In this document: in pieces, positions 36,764 to 47,858 of the stretch
Position numbering within the stretch: the stretch's first letter is position 1
Layout: every line of letters begins with the position of its first letter
Assembly: GCA_903820745.1 (NCBI GenBank)
Contig: CAIJIT010000178.1
Coordinates: forward strand, 1 to 60,420
Origin: an uncultured Burkholderiales bacterium
Lineage (GTDB): Bacteria; Pseudomonadota; Gammaproteobacteria; Burkholderiales; Burkholderiaceae_C
Direction: 5' to 3'
DNA: 60,420 nt
The notes under the pieces: model-generated
What the model was told of the DNA's origin: nothing
Databases searched by the model: none
Seen by the model: the letters and a program-made list of their open reading frames with translations, nothing else
Translations under genes and position numbers: made by a program

Positions 36764-37983
36764 CAGTCTGCCTGCTTGCGCAAGAAGGCCGGTATTTCGA
36801 TTTCGTCCATGCCGTTCGATGACAAGGCCTCAACCTTGGCTGCAGCCGTGCGGCCATGTCGCCAGACACTCGGCACGCTCAGCCCGGCATAGTCCTTGCC
36901 ACCCATGCTGCCCATACCGGTTTGCCCGACTGAAGCAATCGGCTGACCCAGCACCGGCATATTGTCGGTACCGGTGCGCAGATGCACCTGGTTTTGCTGC
37001 ACCAGCACCGGGGGCTGCTGGCGAACTCGCGGCGAAGACAAGCCGGTTGCGATCACCGTAACGCGCAAGGCATCACCGAGACTTTCGTCATAGGCCGTGC
37101 CGTAAATGATATGAGCCTCATCGGATGCATAGCGCTTGATCGCATTCATCGCATTGCGCGATTCGCTCAGCTTGAAGGTATTGCGGTTGGCCGCGATCAG
37201 CACCAGTACGCCGCGCGCGCCGGAGAGATCAATGCCTTCTAGCAAGGGGCAGGCGACCGCAGCTTCGGCAGCTTTGGTCGCGCGATCCGGGCCGCTGGCT
37301 TGCGCCGTACCCATCATCGCCTTGCCTGGCTCGCTCATCACCGTCTTGACGTCTTCAAAGTCGACGTTGACGAGACCTGGAATATGGATGATGTCCGAAA
37401 TGCCGCCAACGGCATTCTTCAGCACGTCATTCGCATGGGCGAATGCCTGATCTTGTGTGACATCATCACCGAGCACATCAAGCAACTTGTCATTCAGCAC
37501 GACAATCAGCGAATCGACATTGGCCTCGAGTTCGGCCAAGCCTGCATCCGCAGCCTTGGAACGTCGAATACCCTCGAAATCGAATGGTTTGGTGACCACG
37601 CCGACCGTGAGGATGCCCATCTCCCGGGCCACCCTTGCGATCACCGGCGCAGCGCCAGTACCCGTTCCACCCCCCATACCGGCGGTAATGAACAGCATAT
37701 GCGCGCCCTGGATTGCATCGCGGATCCGCTCCTCGGCTTCAATTGCTGCCGCCTTGCCCATCTCGGGTTTGGCGCCTGCACCCAGGCCTGAAGTTCCCAA
37801 TTGCAGGAGTTGATCCGCTTTGGAGCGGTTCAGGGCCTGGGCATCGGTATTGGCGCAGATAAATTCCACACCCAGCACGCCTTGAGCAATCATGTGCTCA
37901 ACTGCATTACCGCCGCCGCCTCCAACCCCGATTACCTTGATTTGGGTACCTTGGTCAAACTCTTCGATCATCTCGATCGCCAT
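36763..37983 (-). CDS. ftsZ: cell division GTPase FtsZ
   Basis: The 406-residue tubulin homologue that forms the Z ring. It has GVGGGGGNAVEHMI at the N-terminus, the GTP signature GMGGGTGTGAAPV at about residue 105, and the T7-loop region. The C-terminal tail DEIEIPAFLRKQAD is the peptide that binds FtsA and ZipA. TAAGGAG precedes the ATG. The 99-base gap to ftsA is AT-rich and purine-rich, unlike the rest of the cluster, and may hold an ftsZ promoter, but no clear consensus is seen. Confidence 0.97.
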   Translation of the reverse strand: MAIEMIEEFDQGTQIKVIGVGGGGGNAVEHMIAQGVLGVEFICANTDAQALNRSKADQLLQLGTSGLGAGAKPEMGKAAAIEAEERIRDAIQGAHMLFITAGMGGGTGTGAAPVIARVAREMGILTVGVVTKPFDFEGIRRSKAADAGLAELEANVDSLIVVLNDKLLDVLGDDVTQDQAFAHANDVLKNAVGGISDIIHIPGLVNVDFEDVKTVMSEPGKAMMGTAQASGPDRATKAAEAAVACPLLEGIDLSGARGVLVLIAANRNTFKLSESRNAMNAIKRYASDEAHIIYGTAYDESLGDALRVTVIATGLSSPRVRQQPPVLVQQNQVHLRTGTDNMPVLGQPIASVGQTGMGSMGGKDYAGLSVPSVWRHGRTAAAKVEALSSNGMDEIEIPAFLRKQAD

Positions 37984-38082
37984 ATAATTTCTCCTTAAGC
38001 AATTGTGCCGTCAATAACTGCGAAAAACCATAGAAATCAAAATTTATTTTTGCTTTTTTCTCGTTTTTCCCGAATTCCTGAT

Positions 38083-39312
38083 TCAAAAATTCCCCAGGAA
38101 CCAATCCTTCGCCCGTCCGAACATTGTTTTCATCGAACCAGCCTGCTGTGCCGCCTTCAAACCCCGGGTGCGCGACAACCTCGCCTCCTCCAGTAAACCC
38201 ATTACCGTCGCCGAACGTGGATTTGCCACCATGTCGGATAAAGCGCCACCATAAGTGGGATTACCACGACGAACGGGTTTCAGAAATATGTCCTCCGCCA
38301 ACTCGACCATGCCCGGCATCACCGCCGAACCGCCGGTCAGGACAATCCCCGAGGACAACAATTCCTCGTAGCCGCTTTCCCTGATGACCTGGTGCACCAG
38401 CGCAAATATTTCTTCGACCCGCGGCTCGATCACCCCCGCCAGCGCCTGTTTGGACAGCATCCGCGGCGCCCTGTCACCCAAGCCCGGGACTTCGACCTGA
38501 TCGGCCGGATCGGCCAGCAACTGCTTGGCCACACCATATTCAACCTTGATTTCCTCAGCGTCCTTGGTCGGCGTGCGCAAGGCCATCGCAATGTCGCTGG
38601 TGATCAAGTCACCGGCGATGGGAATCACTGCGGTATGGCGAATCGACCCTCCGGTGAAAATCGCCACATCGGTGGTACCGGCGCCGATGTCGACCAGCGC
38701 CACACCGAGATCACGCTCGTCGTTGGTCAGCACCGCCAGGCTTGAGGCGCTCGGGTTGAGTACCAGCTGATCGACCTCGAGGCCGCAACGGCGCACGCAT
38801 TTGACGTTGTTCTCGGCCGCGCTCTGGGCGCCGGTGACGATATGCACCTTGACCTCGAGTCGGCCGCCGCTCATGCCGATCGGCTCCTTCACCTCATGGC
38901 CGTCGATGACGAATTCCTGCGGCTCGACCAGCAGCAGACGCTGGTCGTTCGGGATATTGATCGCCTTGGCGGTCTCCACCACCCTGGCCACATCGACCGG
39001 CGTGACCTCCTTGTCGCGCACGATCACCATACCGGTTGAGTTCTGCCCGCGTATATGGCTGCCGGTAATACCTGTGAAAACCCGGCTGATCTTGCAGTCA
39101 GCCATCATTTCGGCCTCTTTCAAGGCCTGCTGAATCGATTGCACGGTGGCGTCGATATTCACGACCACACCGCGCTTGAGGCCATTTGATTGCGCCACGC
39201 CGAGACCGGCGATGCGTAACTCGCCATTGCCCAGGACCTCGGCGACCACAGCCATGATCTTGGCAGTGCCAATATCGAGACCTACGACAAGATCCTTGTA
39301 TTCTTTGGCCAT
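38083..39312 (-). CDS. ftsA: cell division protein FtsA
   Basis: A 409-residue actin-like ATPase that tethers FtsZ to the membrane. Phosphate loops are in LVVGLDIGTAKIMAVV and ALVDIGAGTTDVAIF, and the 1C domain lies between. The C-terminal amphipathic membrane helix is in MKTMFGRAKDWFLGNF. Start M39312 (MAKEYKDLVVGLDIG) is set by the family and by a nearby GAAGAGAA. The open frame extends about 60 codons upstream into the ftsQ end without similarity. Confidence 0.95.
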   Translation of the reverse strand: MAKEYKDLVVGLDIGTAKIMAVVAEVLGNGELRIAGLGVAQSNGLKRGVVVNIDATVQSIQQALKEAEMMADCKISRVFTGITGSHIRGQNSTGMVIVRDKEVTPVDVARVVETAKAINIPNDQRLLLVEPQEFVIDGHEVKEPIGMSGGRLEVKVHIVTGAQSAAENNVKCVRRCGLEVDQLVLNPSASSLAVLTNDERDLGVALVDIGAGTTDVAIFTGGSIRHTAVIPIAGDLITSDIAMALRTPTKDAEEIKVEYGVAKQLLADPADQVEVPGLGDRAPRMLSKQALAGVIEPRVEEIFALVHQVIRESGYEELLSSGIVLTGGSAVMPGMVELAEDIFLKPVRRGNPTYGGALSDMVANPRSATVMGLLEEARLSRTRGLKAAQQAGSMKTMFGRAKDWFLGNF

Positions 39313-39346
39313 GATTTTCTCTTCCTTAGTTTCTTGCGCCAGCCAA

Positions 39347-40156
39347 TCAGGGTTTACCCTGATTCGGTGTCGTCGATATTCCACGCAACCGCACCGCATA
39401 CCCGTCGCCGTGACGCAGATCTGCGGACAACACCTGAGTTTTGTAACGCGAAGTGATTTGTTGATGCGTGCGCATGAATTGCCCAAAGCGCGCAATTACT
39501 TCATCATCGCTGCCACGCCCGATTTCAATCACCGCACCATTCTCGAGCGTCGAGCGCCAGGAACCGCGGCCGGACAGATCGAGGCGATCGATATGTTGGT
39601 CAAGGGGCGCCGCCAGACGCTGCAGACGCGACCACATTTGCAAGAGTGCGGCCGATTTTCCGTTCGGCCCGGCCAAGATAGGCAGCTTCTCATCCTCGAC
39701 ATCGCCCAGATTGGCCTGAAACAGTTCACCGAAGCTGTTCACCAACAGCATCTCGGCGCTGGCACCGCTCTGCACATTGACGCCCACCGCTTCCCAATAG
39801 GCTGCCGGCTGATGCTCTTCAAGCTTGACCCGCAGACGATTGGGCCAGACCCGCTGCAGCGTGGCCCGGCGAACCCAGGGAACCGCCTCGAAAGCATGCC
39901 GCCCGTTTTGCAGATTCATGCTGAGGAAGGACCCCGACAACTTCGGCAGCGCATTGGCCCGCAATGAGGCGATGCTGTTGCGTGTCACGTCGCCTTCGAC
40001 GACGATCGCGCGGATTCCAAAGGCTGGCAAGCGCGCGACCCAGCGCAACAACAACCCGGCCGACAGTAGCAGCAGACCAGCCAACAGCAGGGCTGACACC
40101 GCGTTCATCAGGCGGATGTCGGGTGGCAGCGGGTTGGCGATCGGGGCGGCTGGCAT
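39347..40156 (-). CDS. ftsQ: cell division protein FtsQ
   Basis: A 269-residue bitopic divisome protein. It has a short cytoplasmic N-terminus, one membrane helix (SALLLAGLLLLSAGLLLRW), then a POTRA domain starting FGIRAIVVEGDVTRNSIASLRANALPKLSGSFLSMNL and the FtsQ beta domain (VPWVRRATLQRVWPNRLRVKLEEHQPAAYW). It bridges early and late division proteins with FtsB and FtsL. It starts two bases after ddlB. Confidence 0.93.
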   Translation of the reverse strand: MPAAPIANPLPPDIRLMNAVSALLLAGLLLLSAGLLLRWVARLPAFGIRAIVVEGDVTRNSIASLRANALPKLSGSFLSMNLQNGRHAFEAVPWVRRATLQRVWPNRLRVKLEEHQPAAYWEAVGVNVQSGASAEMLLVNSFGELFQANLGDVEDEKLPILAGPNGKSAALLQMWSRLQRLAAPLDQHIDRLDLSGRGSWRSTLENGAVIEIGRGSDDEVIARFGQFMRTHQQITSRYKTQVLSADLRHGDGYAVRLRGISTTPNQGKP

Positions 40157-40158
40157 GG

Positions 40159-41136
40159 TCAGGCGGTGGTTGGCAGGCTATCCAGCTTCGCCTGGGCAAT
40201 CAGCCACAGGCAGAGCTGCTCATAGGAAATGCCGGCGGCCTTGGCCGACATCGGCACCAGCGAATGCGAAGTCATGCCCGGCGAGGTGTTCATCTCCAGC
40301 AAAAATGGCTTGCCATCGCTGTTGCGCAGCATCAGATCGGCACGCCCCCAACCGCGGCAGCCGAGCGAGCGGTAAGCCGCCAGCACCAGCGCCTGAATTT
40401 CAAGTTCCTGCTCGGCGCTGAGCGCGCCGAGCAGGTAGCGCGTCGTGTCGGTGAAGTACTTGTTCTGGTAGTCGTAATTGCCACCTTCGGCCTCGATCCG
40501 GATGACCGGCAGCGCGATAGCATCTGCGCCTTCTCCAAGCACCGGGCAGGTCAGTTCGGGGCCGTCGATGAACTCCTCGCACAGCAGGCTGCGGTCGAAT
40601 TGTGCAGCGCTGGTTAACGCCGCCTGCATTTCGCTGCTGTTCGACACCTTGGAGATGCCGATGCTCGAACCTTCATGCGGCGGCTTGACGAACAATGGCA
40701 GACCCAGTTCGGCCATCGCCGCTTCGACCACCCGGGTGGACAAGCAGTCGCGGTCGAGGCTCAGCCAGTGCGGCGTGCTGAGCCCATCGGCGCGCCAGAG
40801 CCGCTTGGTGGTGATCTTGTCGATCGCCACGCTCGAAGCCATTACGCCCGAACCGGTGTAGGGAATGCCGAGCAATTCAAGCGCGCCCTGCACGGTACCG
40901 TCTTCGCCATGCCGCCCATGCAGGGCGATGAAGCAGCGGGCAAAGCCTTGCTGCTTGAGCAGATGCAGCGGTTGTGCGGCCGGGTCGAAAGCATGCGCGT
41001 CGACGCCAGAAGATCGCAAGGCCTGCAGCACGCCCGCGCCCGACAGCAGCGAGACCTCGCGTTCGGCCGAACTGCCACCCATCAAGACGGCCACTTTGCC
41101 GAGGGATTGCGGATCGATTGAAAAATCCAGGTTCAT
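40159..41136 (-). CDS. ddlB: D-alanine--D-alanine ligase
   Basis: A 325-residue ATP-grasp enzyme that makes the D-Ala-D-Ala dipeptide for Mur[60 protein letters not shown] and the metal site [18 protein letters not shown] are all present. The dipeptide-specifying Tyr region looks normal (the depsipeptide-type Phe change is not evident). It overlaps murC by four bases. Confidence 0.94.
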   Translation of the reverse strand: MNLDFSIDPQSLGKVAVLMGGSSAEREVSLLSGAGVLQALRSSGVDAHAFDPAAQPLHLLKQQGFARCFIALHGRHGEDGTVQGALELLGIPYTGSGVMASSVAIDKITTKRLWRADGLSTPHWLSLDRDCLSTRVVEAAMAELGLPLFVKPPHEGSSIGISKVSNSSEMQAALTSAAQFDRSLLCEEFIDGPELTCPVLGEGADAIALPVIRIEAEGGNYDYQNKYFTDTTRYLLGALSAEQELEIQALVLAAYRSLGCRGWGRADLMLRNSDGKPFLLEMNTSPGMTSHSLVPMSAKAAGISYEQLCLWLIAQAKLDSLPTTA

Positions 41137-42554
41137 GGCTGGACGTCCTTCAGCAGTTGAACAGTCAGGCCAGGCACGGCACCGATCGAACCGGCGCCCA
41201 TCACGATCACTACGTCTCCGGCGCGCGCCTGCGCGGCGATCGCCTGCGGCATTGCCGTCACGGCATCGACGAACAAGGGTTCGACCAAGCCGGCCACCCG
41301 CAAGGCTCGGACCAGCGAGCGGCCATCGGCAGCGACGATCGCCGCTTCGCCGGCCGGGTAGACCTCGGTCAGCAACACCATGTCGGCAGTCGACATGACG
41401 CGAACAAAATCCTCGAAACAGTCGCGAGTGCGGGTGTAACGGTGCGGTTGAAAAGCCAGCACAATGCGCCGCCCCGGGAAAGCCCCACGCGCTGCCGCAA
41501 GTACGGCGGCCATCTCGACCGGGTGGTGTCCGTAATCATCGATCAGCGTGAAGCTGCCGCCACCGGTTGCAGGCAGATCACCGAAACTCTGGAAGCGCCT
41601 GCCGACACCGGCGAATTTCTCCAGCGCGGCGACGATCGGTGCGTCGGGCAACTCAAGCTCGGTGGCCACCGCGATCGCCGCCAAGGCGTTCAGCACATTG
41701 TGCACACCGGGCAGATTCAAGGTCACCTTCAACTCCGGGAACTTTTGCTCGGGCTGACCGTAATTGCGCAGCACGGTGAAACGCATCTGTCCGCCGGGCA
41801 AGGCCTGCAGGTCAACCGCGCGGACCTGATTTTCCGGGCCCAGCCCATAGCTGATGACAGGACGCGACAGCAGCGGAATGATCGAGCGCACGCCGGCATC
41901 GTCGCCACACAGAACGGCCGCGCCATAGAAGGGCATGCGATGCAGGAATTCAACAAAAGCCGCTTTCAACCTCGCGAAGTCATGGCCATAGGTTTCCATA
42001 TGGTCGGCGTCGATATTGGTAACCACGGCCAGCATCGGCAGCAAATTCAGGAAGGACGCGTCAGATTCATCGGCCTCGACGACGATGTATTCGCCTGAAC
42101 CGAGCGCCGAATTGGCGCCGGCCCGCATCAGCTTGCCGCCGATGACGAATGTCGGATCGACACCGGCCTCGGCCAGCACCGAGGTGACCAGCGAGGTCGT
42201 CGTGGTCTTGCCATGGGTTCCGGCAATCGCGATGCCCTTTTTCAGACGCATCAATTCGGCCAACATCACCGCGCGCGGCACGACCGGAATACGTCTGGCT
42301 CGCGCCGCGATCACCTCCGGGTTGTCGCCCTTGACCGCGGTAGAAGTCACCACCGCTTGCGCCCCGGCGACATGGGCGGCGTCATGGCCGATCGCGATCT
42401 TCAGGCCCAGGCCGGCCAGGCGCTGCGTGGCTGCACTTTCGGCCTGATCCGATCCCGAGACCTGGTAGCCAAGGTTGTGCAGGATCTCGGCAATGCCGCT
42501 CATGCCGGCGCCGCCGACTCCGACGAAATGGATCTTCTTGACAGCGTGTTTCAT
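41133..42554 (-). CDS. murC: UDP-N-acetylmuramate--L-alanine ligase
   Basis: A 473-residue Mur ligase that adds L-Ala to UDP-MurNAc. The N-terminal Rossmann motif is [18 protein letters not shown], the ATP loop is [13 protein letters not shown] at about residues 117-129, and [22 protein letters not shown] and [13 protein letters not shown] are the remaining catalytic blocks. It overlaps both neighbours by four bases. Confidence 0.96.
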   Translation of the reverse strand: MKHAVKKIHFVGVGGAGMSGIAEILHNLGYQVSGSDQAESAATQRLAGLGLKIAIGHDAAHVAGAQAVVTSTAVKGDNPEVIAARARRIPVVPRAVMLAELMRLKKGIAIAGTHGKTTTTSLVTSVLAEAGVDPTFVIGGKLMRAGANSALGSGEYIVVEADESDASFLNLLPMLAVVTNIDADHMETYGHDFARLKAAFVEFLHRMPFYGAAVLCGDDAGVRSIIPLLSRPVISYGLGPENQVRAVDLQALPGGQMRFTVLRNYGQPEQKFPELKVTLNLPGVHNVLNALAAIAVATELELPDAPIVAALEKFAGVGRRFQSFGDLPATGGGSFTLIDDYGHHPVEMAAVLAAARGAFPGRRIVLAFQPHRYTRTRDCFEDFVRVMSTADMVLLTEVYPAGEAAIVAADGRSLVRALRVAGLVEPLFVDAVTAMPQAIAAQARAGDVVIVMGAGSIGAVPGLTVQLLKDVQP

Positions 42555-43627
42555 GACCGCACCATCGCTTCAATCTCATCCGCCACCCGACTGGCGGCGC
42601 GCGGCCGCGCCAGGCCGCGGGCTTTTTCGGCCATGCTCAACAAGGCAGCGCGGTCAAGACTGCAAAGCAATTGATGCAGATGTTGGGCTGTCAACTGATC
42701 TTGCGGCAGATCGACGGCTGCACCATGCTGGGCCATGAAACGGGCGTTGTCGCGTTGGTGCGAAGTGGTGCTGAGCACCAGCGGCACCAGCAGCGAAGGT
42801 AGTCCGGCAGCGCAAAGCTCGCTGACCGTCACCGCGCCGGCCCGACAAATCACCAGATCGGCCTGAGCCAACGCGGTCGCCATATCGTCGATGAAGGGCC
42901 GCAAATCGCCCTCGACCGCGGCGTCTTTATAGGCCGCTTGCACGGTAGCGAAGTTGGCCTGTCCGGTCTGATGGACGACCAGCGGCCGCTGGTCTTGAGG
43001 CCATAAAGCCAGCGCTTGAGGCAGCGTCTGATTCAGCACCCGCGCACCGAGCGAGCCGCCGACGACGAGCAGCTTCAAGGGCCCGCTGCGGCCGGCAAAG
43101 CGTTGTGCTGGCGGCGCCATTTCCTCGATCTCGGCACGCACTGGGTTGCCTGTGACCACGGCCTTGCGCGTCGATGCCGCAGCAGCGCCGTCAAAGCCGA
43201 AGGCAATGCGGCGCGCAAACGGTTTCAAAGACTGGTTGCTCAGCAGCATCGCCGCATCGGCGTTGACCAGCAGCAGCGGCCTGCGCATCAGCCAGGCCAT
43301 CAGCCCGCCGGGCAAGCAGACATAGCCGCCCATACCCAGCACCGCATCGGCGCGGCGCGTGCTCAAAACCTGCCGGCTTTGGACGAAAGCCTGGATCAAC
43401 TTGAAGAGACCGAAGAAGGCATGCTTGAAGCCCTTGCCACGCAAGCCGGCAAATGCCAGCCGATCGAGCGGCAGTCCAGTCGGCGGCACCAGCTTGTTCT
43501 CCATGCCATGCTCGGTACCGAGCCAGCTGACAGTCCAACCGCGCCGCATGATTTCCTCGGCGACGGCCAGACCCGGAATGATGTGACCGCCCGTACCCGC
43601 AGCCATGATGACGAGGTGGCGGGTCAT
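42551..43627 (-). CDS. murG: UDP-GlcNAc:lipid I GlcNAc transferase
   Basis: A 358-residue GT-B glycosyltransferase that converts lipid I to lipid II at the inner face of the membrane. [20 protein letters not shown] is the first Gly-rich loop, [18 protein letters not shown] the second, and [24 protein letters not shown] the UDP-GlcNAc site. The ATG overlaps the stop of a degenerate copy of the ftsW 3' end, and its GAGGAGG ribosome site lies in that copy. 136 bases separate it from ftsW. Confidence 0.95.
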   Translation of the reverse strand: MTRHLVIMAAGTGGHIIPGLAVAEEIMRRGWTVSWLGTEHGMENKLVPPTGLPLDRLAFAGLRGKGFKHAFFGLFKLIQAFVQSRQVLSTRRADAVLGMGGYVCLPGGLMAWLMRRPLLLVNADAAMLLSNQSLKPFARRIAFGFDGAAAASTRKAVVTGNPVRAEIEEMAPPAQRFAGRSGPLKLLVVGGSLGARVLNQTLPQALALWPQDQRPLVVHQTGQANFATVQAAYKDAAVEGDLRPFIDDMATALAQADLVICRAGAVTVSELCAAGLPSLLVPLVLSTTSHQRDNARFMAQHGAAVDLPQDQLTAQHLHQLLCSLDRAALLSMAEKARGLARPRAASRVADEIEAMVRS

Positions 43628-43798
43628 GCGCGGCCTCCTCGCATCAATGGCAAGCCGCTCAGGCGCTGCCTCCGCGCATCAATTGCCGGTTTTGGCTGCG
43701 CCCAAACCGCCATGCAAGACAGCTCTGGCTGCCTTGCCGGCTTTTCGCTGCGCTGCAAGCCGCTCATGCTCGGCCTCCTCGCATGAGTTGGCGGTTTT
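43624..43798 (-). repeat. triplicated ftsW-stop/murG-start junction
   Basis: Three related segments occur in the ftsW-murG junction: 43755-43798 (end of ftsW, coding [10 protein letters not shown] and stop), 43650-43693 (37 of 44 bases identical, coding [10 protein letters not shown] and stop) and 43624-43647 (LMRGGRA and stop, overlapping the murG ATG as ATGA). About 56 bases of unrelated spacer lie between the first two. The simplest reading is an old tandem duplication of a junction that once overlapped directly. Confidence 0.8.
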
Positions 43799-45020
43799 CA
43801 ATGTCAATACGGAGGACGATGGCGAGGGCGACGCAGTTCATCAGGATGGCCGAGCCGCCAAAGCTCATCAAAGGCAGGGTCAGGCCTTTGGTCGGCAGCG
43901 CGCCGAGGTTCACACCCATATTGATGAACGCCTGGCCGCCCATCCAGATGCCGATGCCCTGCGCATACAGGCCGGCGAAAATCCGGTCCAAGGCGATTGC
44001 CTGGCGGCCGATGTGGAAGAGGCGACGCGAAATCCAGAAAAAGGCACAGATGACGATCGCGACGCCGACAAAGCCGAGCTCTTCGCCAATCACGGCGAGC
44101 AGGAAATCGGTATGCGCTTCGGGAAGGTAATGCAGCTTCTCGACACTCGACCCCAATCCCTGGCCGGTCCACTCACCGCGCCCGAAGGCAATCAATGAAT
44201 GGGTCAACTGGTAGGCCTTTCCCTGGGCGTATTTTTCGTCCCAGGGATTCAGGTAGGCGAAGATGCGTTCACGGCGGAAGTCGCTGAAGGTGATCATCAG
44301 CACAAAGGCACCGACCAGCACCGCAACGATCAAGGCGATCATGCGGCCGTTGACACCGCCGAGAAACAGAATGCCCATCGCTATCGCCGCGATCACCATG
44401 AAGGCGCCCATATCCGGTTCGGCCAGCAACAGCACACCAACGACCGCCAACGCAGCGGCCATCGGCCAGACGGCCTGGATGAAGTTCTCCCTGGCCTCCA
44501 TCTTGCGCACCATATAGCTGGCGGCATACATCGCGATCGCCAGCTTGGCCAATTCGGAAGGCTGGAAGTTGATCAAGCCCAGCGGTAACCAGCGGCGCGC
44601 GCCGTTGACACCCTTGCCGACAAAGGGAACCAGCACGATGACCAGCAGCGCCAGCGAGACCACGAACAACCATGGCGCGGCCCGTTCCCAGTAGGCCACG
44701 GGCAACTGCATGACGGTCAGCGCCACCAGCAGCGACAACAGGATCGAAATCGCATGACGCAAAAGGAAATGGGTTGGCAGGTAGTGGCTGAACTTGGGGT
44801 TGTCGGGCATCGCGATCGAAGCCGAATAGACCATCAAAAAGCCCAGGCCCAGCAAAGCGAGCACGACCCAGACCAGGGTCTGGTCAAAACCTGCCAACTT
44901 GGTCGGCTGACCGGCGCCGACATTGACCCAGTCGCGCACCGGGACATCTCCCGCCGGAGCACCTGACCAGCGCGCTTTCAGTCGCGAGGACAGCTCCCTG
45001 ATGGAAGGCATGGCGTTCAT
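43764..45020 (-). CDS. ftsW: lipid II polymerase FtsW (SEDS family)
   Basis: A 418-residue SEDS glycosyltransferase of the divisome, working with FtsI. About ten membrane helices are visible. The family blocks are [73 protein letters not shown] and [20 protein letters not shown], which include the conserved catalytic Asp region and the final SYGGS-like loop (here SFGGS). It overlaps murD by four bases. Its 3' end is partly duplicated downstream. Confidence 0.95.
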   Translation of the reverse strand: MNAMPSIRELSSRLKARWSGAPAGDVPVRDWVNVGAGQPTKLAGFDQTLVWVVLALLGLGFLMVYSASIAMPDNPKFSHYLPTHFLLRHAISILLSLLVALTVMQLPVAYWERAAPWLFVVSLALLVIVLVPFVGKGVNGARRWLPLGLINFQPSELAKLAIAMYAASYMVRKMEARENFIQAVWPMAAALAVVGVLLLAEPDMGAFMVIAAIAMGILFLGGVNGRMIALIVAVLVGAFVLMITFSDFRRERIFAYLNPWDEKYAQGKAYQLTHSLIAFGRGEWTGQGLGSSVEKLHYLPEAHTDFLLAVIGEELGFVGVAIVICAFFWISRRLFHIGRQAIALDRIFAGLYAQGIGIWMGGQAFINMGVNLGALPTKGLTLPLMSFGGSAILMNCVALAIVLRIDIENRQLMRGGRA

Positions 45021-46675
45021 GCGGCGATTCCCTGTTCCTGCGCCAGCGACTGCACCGCTGCGACAAAGACTTCGGCGCGATGTTCATAGTTGCGGAACAT
45101 GTCGAGACTGGCGCAGGCCGGGCTCAGCAACACCGAGTCACCGCTATGCGCTTGCGCCACGCACCATTCGGTGGCTGCTTCAATCGACGGGAGGAATTCC
45201 AGCAGCACATGGCTGTCGCTCAGTGCTGCAGCGATCTGCTTTGCGTCGCGCCCGATCAGCGCGACTGCCCTGGCATGGCGGGCCACTGGATCCGCCAAGG
45301 GACTGAAGTCCTGGCCCTTGCCATCGCCGCCGAGTATCAGCAGCAGCCTGGCCGGCGCACGGTCCAGCCCCAGACCGCTGATCGCAGCGACGGTCGCGCC
45401 GACATTGGTGCCCTTGGAGTCGTCGTAGAAATCGATACCGTTGATCGTGCCGATATGCTCAACCCGGTGCGGTTCGCCCCGGTATTCCCGCAAGGCATGC
45501 AGCATCGGCGCCAGCGCACAACCGGCGGCTGTCGCCAATGCCAACGCGGCGAGCGCATTGGCCGAGTTATGGCGGCCGCGCACCCGCAATGCATCGGCTG
45601 GCATCAGGCGTTGCAGCGATAGGTCCTCGGGCTCATCCTGTTTGCGCTTGAAAGTCTCGTCGGCTTCACGCGCACGCACCAGCCACGACATGCCGCCTTC
45701 CTGAACCAAGCCGAAGTCACCCGGATGCTGCGGATTGTTGAGTCCGAATCGAACCACTTGTCGTCCCACCAGCTTGGGGCGACCCCGCAACGGTTTGACC
45801 AGCAGCGGCGCCGGCACCAGCGCCTCGACCCTTGGGTCGTCACGATTGACCACGATGATGGCCTGCTCACCAAAAATTCTTGCCTTGGCCTTGATGTAGG
45901 CGGGCATGTCGCCATGCCAGTCGAGATGATCCTCGGTCAGGTTCAACAATGCAGCCGCACTGGCCTCGAAACCCTGCACGCCGTCGAGTTGGAAGCTCGA
46001 CAACTCGAGCACCCAGACCTCGGGCAGGTACAAGAACGAAGGCCCTTTGGGCAAGGGCGGCTTGATGGGTAGCGGCGCTTCATCGAGCATCGCGTCGACC
46101 TGCTCGAGCGTGGTCAACTCAGCCTCGACGATCGCCTTTTCGGGCGCTGCGACCGCCAGCGGCTCCAGATCGAGCGCCGCAGACAGCGCCGTCAACATGC
46201 TGGGCCCGACATTACCGGCCATCGCGACACGCCGCCCGGCGCGTTCGACCAACAAGGCGGTCATGCAGGTCGTCGTGGTCTTGCCGTTGGTCCCGGTGAT
46301 GGCCAGCATTTGCGGCGCATAGCCCCGCTCCTGCTTCAGATCGGCCAGCGCCTGTGCGAAGAGATCGAGTTCCCCCTGCACCGCCAAGCCCTGCTGCCTG
46401 GCCGAGCCAAGCAGGGCTGCGATGCGCGGGTCATGCGGGGCCAGGCCCGGGCTCTTCAGCAGCAATTGCACTCCGTCCAACGCTTGCGCATCCAGCAAAC
46501 CGCTGAAGAAACCCACCTCGGGCAGTTCCTGGCGAAGGCGCTCGAGTTGGGGCGGCTGCTCGCGCGAGTCCCAGACCCGCGTTTGCCCGCCACAGCGCTG
46601 GACCCAGGCAGCCATGGCCAGGCCGGAGTCACCCAGCCCCAGCACCAGCACCTTGAGTCCATGCAGGTTCTTCAT
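45017..46675 (-). CDS. murD: UDP-N-acetylmuramoyl-L-alanine--D-glutamate ligase
   Basis: Adds D-Glu in peptidoglycan precursor synthesis. [68 protein letters not shown] and [15 protein letters not shown] are the Mur ligase motifs. At 552 residues it is about 100 longer than E. coli MurD. Two extra segments account for this: about residues 165-220, Leu/Pro-rich, between the glycine after the ATP loop and LELSSF, and about residues 310-370 before GRHNSANAL. Long MurD forms occur in Burkholderiales. Confidence 0.95.
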   Translation of the reverse strand: MKNLHGLKVLVLGLGDSGLAMAAWVQRCGGQTRVWDSREQPPQLERLRQELPEVGFFSGLLDAQALDGVQLLLKSPGLAPHDPRIAALLGSARQQGLAVQGELDLFAQALADLKQERGYAPQMLAITGTNGKTTTTCMTALLVERAGRRVAMAGNVGPSMLTALSAALDLEPLAVAAPEKAIVEAELTTLEQVDAMLDEAPLPIKPPLPKGPSFLYLPEVWVLELSSFQLDGVQGFEASAAALLNLTEDHLDWHGDMPAYIKAKARIFGEQAIIVVNRDDPRVEALVPAPLLVKPLRGRPKLVGRQVVRFGLNNPQHPGDFGLVQEGGMSWLVRAREADETFKRKQDEPEDLSLQRLMPADALRVRGRHNSANALAALALATAAGCALAPMLHALREYRGEPHRVEHIGTINGIDFYDDSKGTNVGATVAAISGLGLDRAPARLLLILGGDGKGQDFSPLADPVARHARAVALIGRDAKQIAAALSDSHVLLEFLPSIEAATEWCVAQAHSGDSVLLSPACASLDMFRNYEHRAEVFVAAVQSLAQEQGIAA

Positions 46676-46679
46676 CGCG

Positions 46680-47858
46680 TCAACGTAGCTTCAAGCTGGC
46701 CAGACCAACCAGACACAGGAGCATCGTGATGATCCAGAAACGCACGACAACCTGCGATTCCAGCCAGCCTGATTTTTCAAAATGATGGTGCAAGGGCGCC
46801 ATCTTGAAGATGCGGCGGCCGGCGCCGTATCTCTTTTTCGTGAACTTGAACCAACTGACCTGGATGATCACCGACATCACCTCGGCGACGAACACGCCGC
46901 CCATGATGCCCAGCACAATTTCCTGGCGCGTGATGACGGCTAAGGTGCCGAGGGCGCCGCCGAGCGACAGCGCGCCGACATCGCCCATGAAGACCTGGGC
47001 CGGGTGGGTGTTGAACCAGAGAAATGCCAGGCCGGCTCCGGCCATCGCGGCGCAGAAAATAAGCAGTTCTCCTGCTCCGGGGATATAGGGTAGCAACAGG
47101 TACTTGGAGAACACCGACGAGCCGGTCACATAGGCGAAAAGGCCCAGGGCCGACCCGACCAGCACCACCGGCATGATCGCCAAGCCATCGAGGCCGTCGG
47201 TGAAATTGACCGCGTTGCTGGTTCCGACGATAACGAAGTAGGACAGGGCGATAAAGCCGAAAACCCCCAGCGGATAGCTGACCGTCTTGAAGAAGGGCAA
47301 AAGCAGGCCCGCTTTGGGTGGCAGGTCGGTCGAAAAACCACTGGTGACCCAGCGCGTGAACAATTGAAGAACGCCAACGATCGATGTCTCCGAGACGCTG
47401 AAGGCCAGATAGAGCGCTGCGATCAGACCGATCAGCGACTGCCAGAAGAACTTCTCGCGGCTGCGCATGCCTTCAGGATTCTTGTCGACCACCTTGCGCC
47501 AATCGTCGACCCAGCCGATCGCGCCGAAGCCCATCGTCACCAGCATCACGATCCAGACAAAGCGATTGTTCCAATCGAACCAGAGCAGGGTCGACACGCC
47601 AATACCGATCAGGATCAGCACCCCGCCCATCGTCGGCGTGCCATTTTTGGAAAGATGCTGCTCGACACCATATTGGCGAATCGGCTGGCCGATCTTCATT
47701 TCGGTCAAGCGCCTGATCACCCAGGGGCCGAAGGCCAGCCCGATCAACAAGGCGGTCATCGCCGCCATCACCGCACGGAAGGTGATGTACTGGAAGACCC
47801 GCAGGAATCCCATCTCAGGGTAGTGGGCCTGCAGCCATTGAGCCAGGCTAAGCAGCAT
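46680..47858 (-). CDS. mraY: phospho-N-acetylmuramoyl-pentapeptide-transferase
   Basis: A 392-residue integral membrane enzyme that forms lipid I from UDP-MurNAc-pentapeptide and undecaprenyl phosphate. About ten helices are visible. [24 protein letters not shown] with the paired Asp, [17 protein letters not shown], and [32 protein letters not shown] (HHH motif) are the cytoplasmic active-site loops. It overlaps murF by 11 bases. Confidence 0.96.
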   Translation of the reverse strand: MLLSLAQWLQAHYPEMGFLRVFQYITFRAVMAAMTALLIGLAFGPWVIRRLTEMKIGQPIRQYGVEQHLSKNGTPTMGGVLILIGIGVSTLLWFDWNNRFVWIVMLVTMGFGAIGWVDDWRKVVDKNPEGMRSREKFFWQSLIGLIAALYLAFSVSETSIVGVLQLFTRWVTSGFSTDLPPKAGLLLPFFKTVSYPLGVFGFIALSYFVIVGTSNAVNFTDGLDGLAIMPVVLVGSALGLFAYVTGSSVFSKYLLLPYIPGAGELLIFCAAMAGAGLAFLWFNTHPAQVFMGDVGALSLGGALGTLAVITRQEIVLGIMGGVFVAEVMSVIIQVSWFKFTKKRYGAGRRIFKMAPLHHHFEKSGWLESQVVVRFWIITMLLCLVGLASLKLR

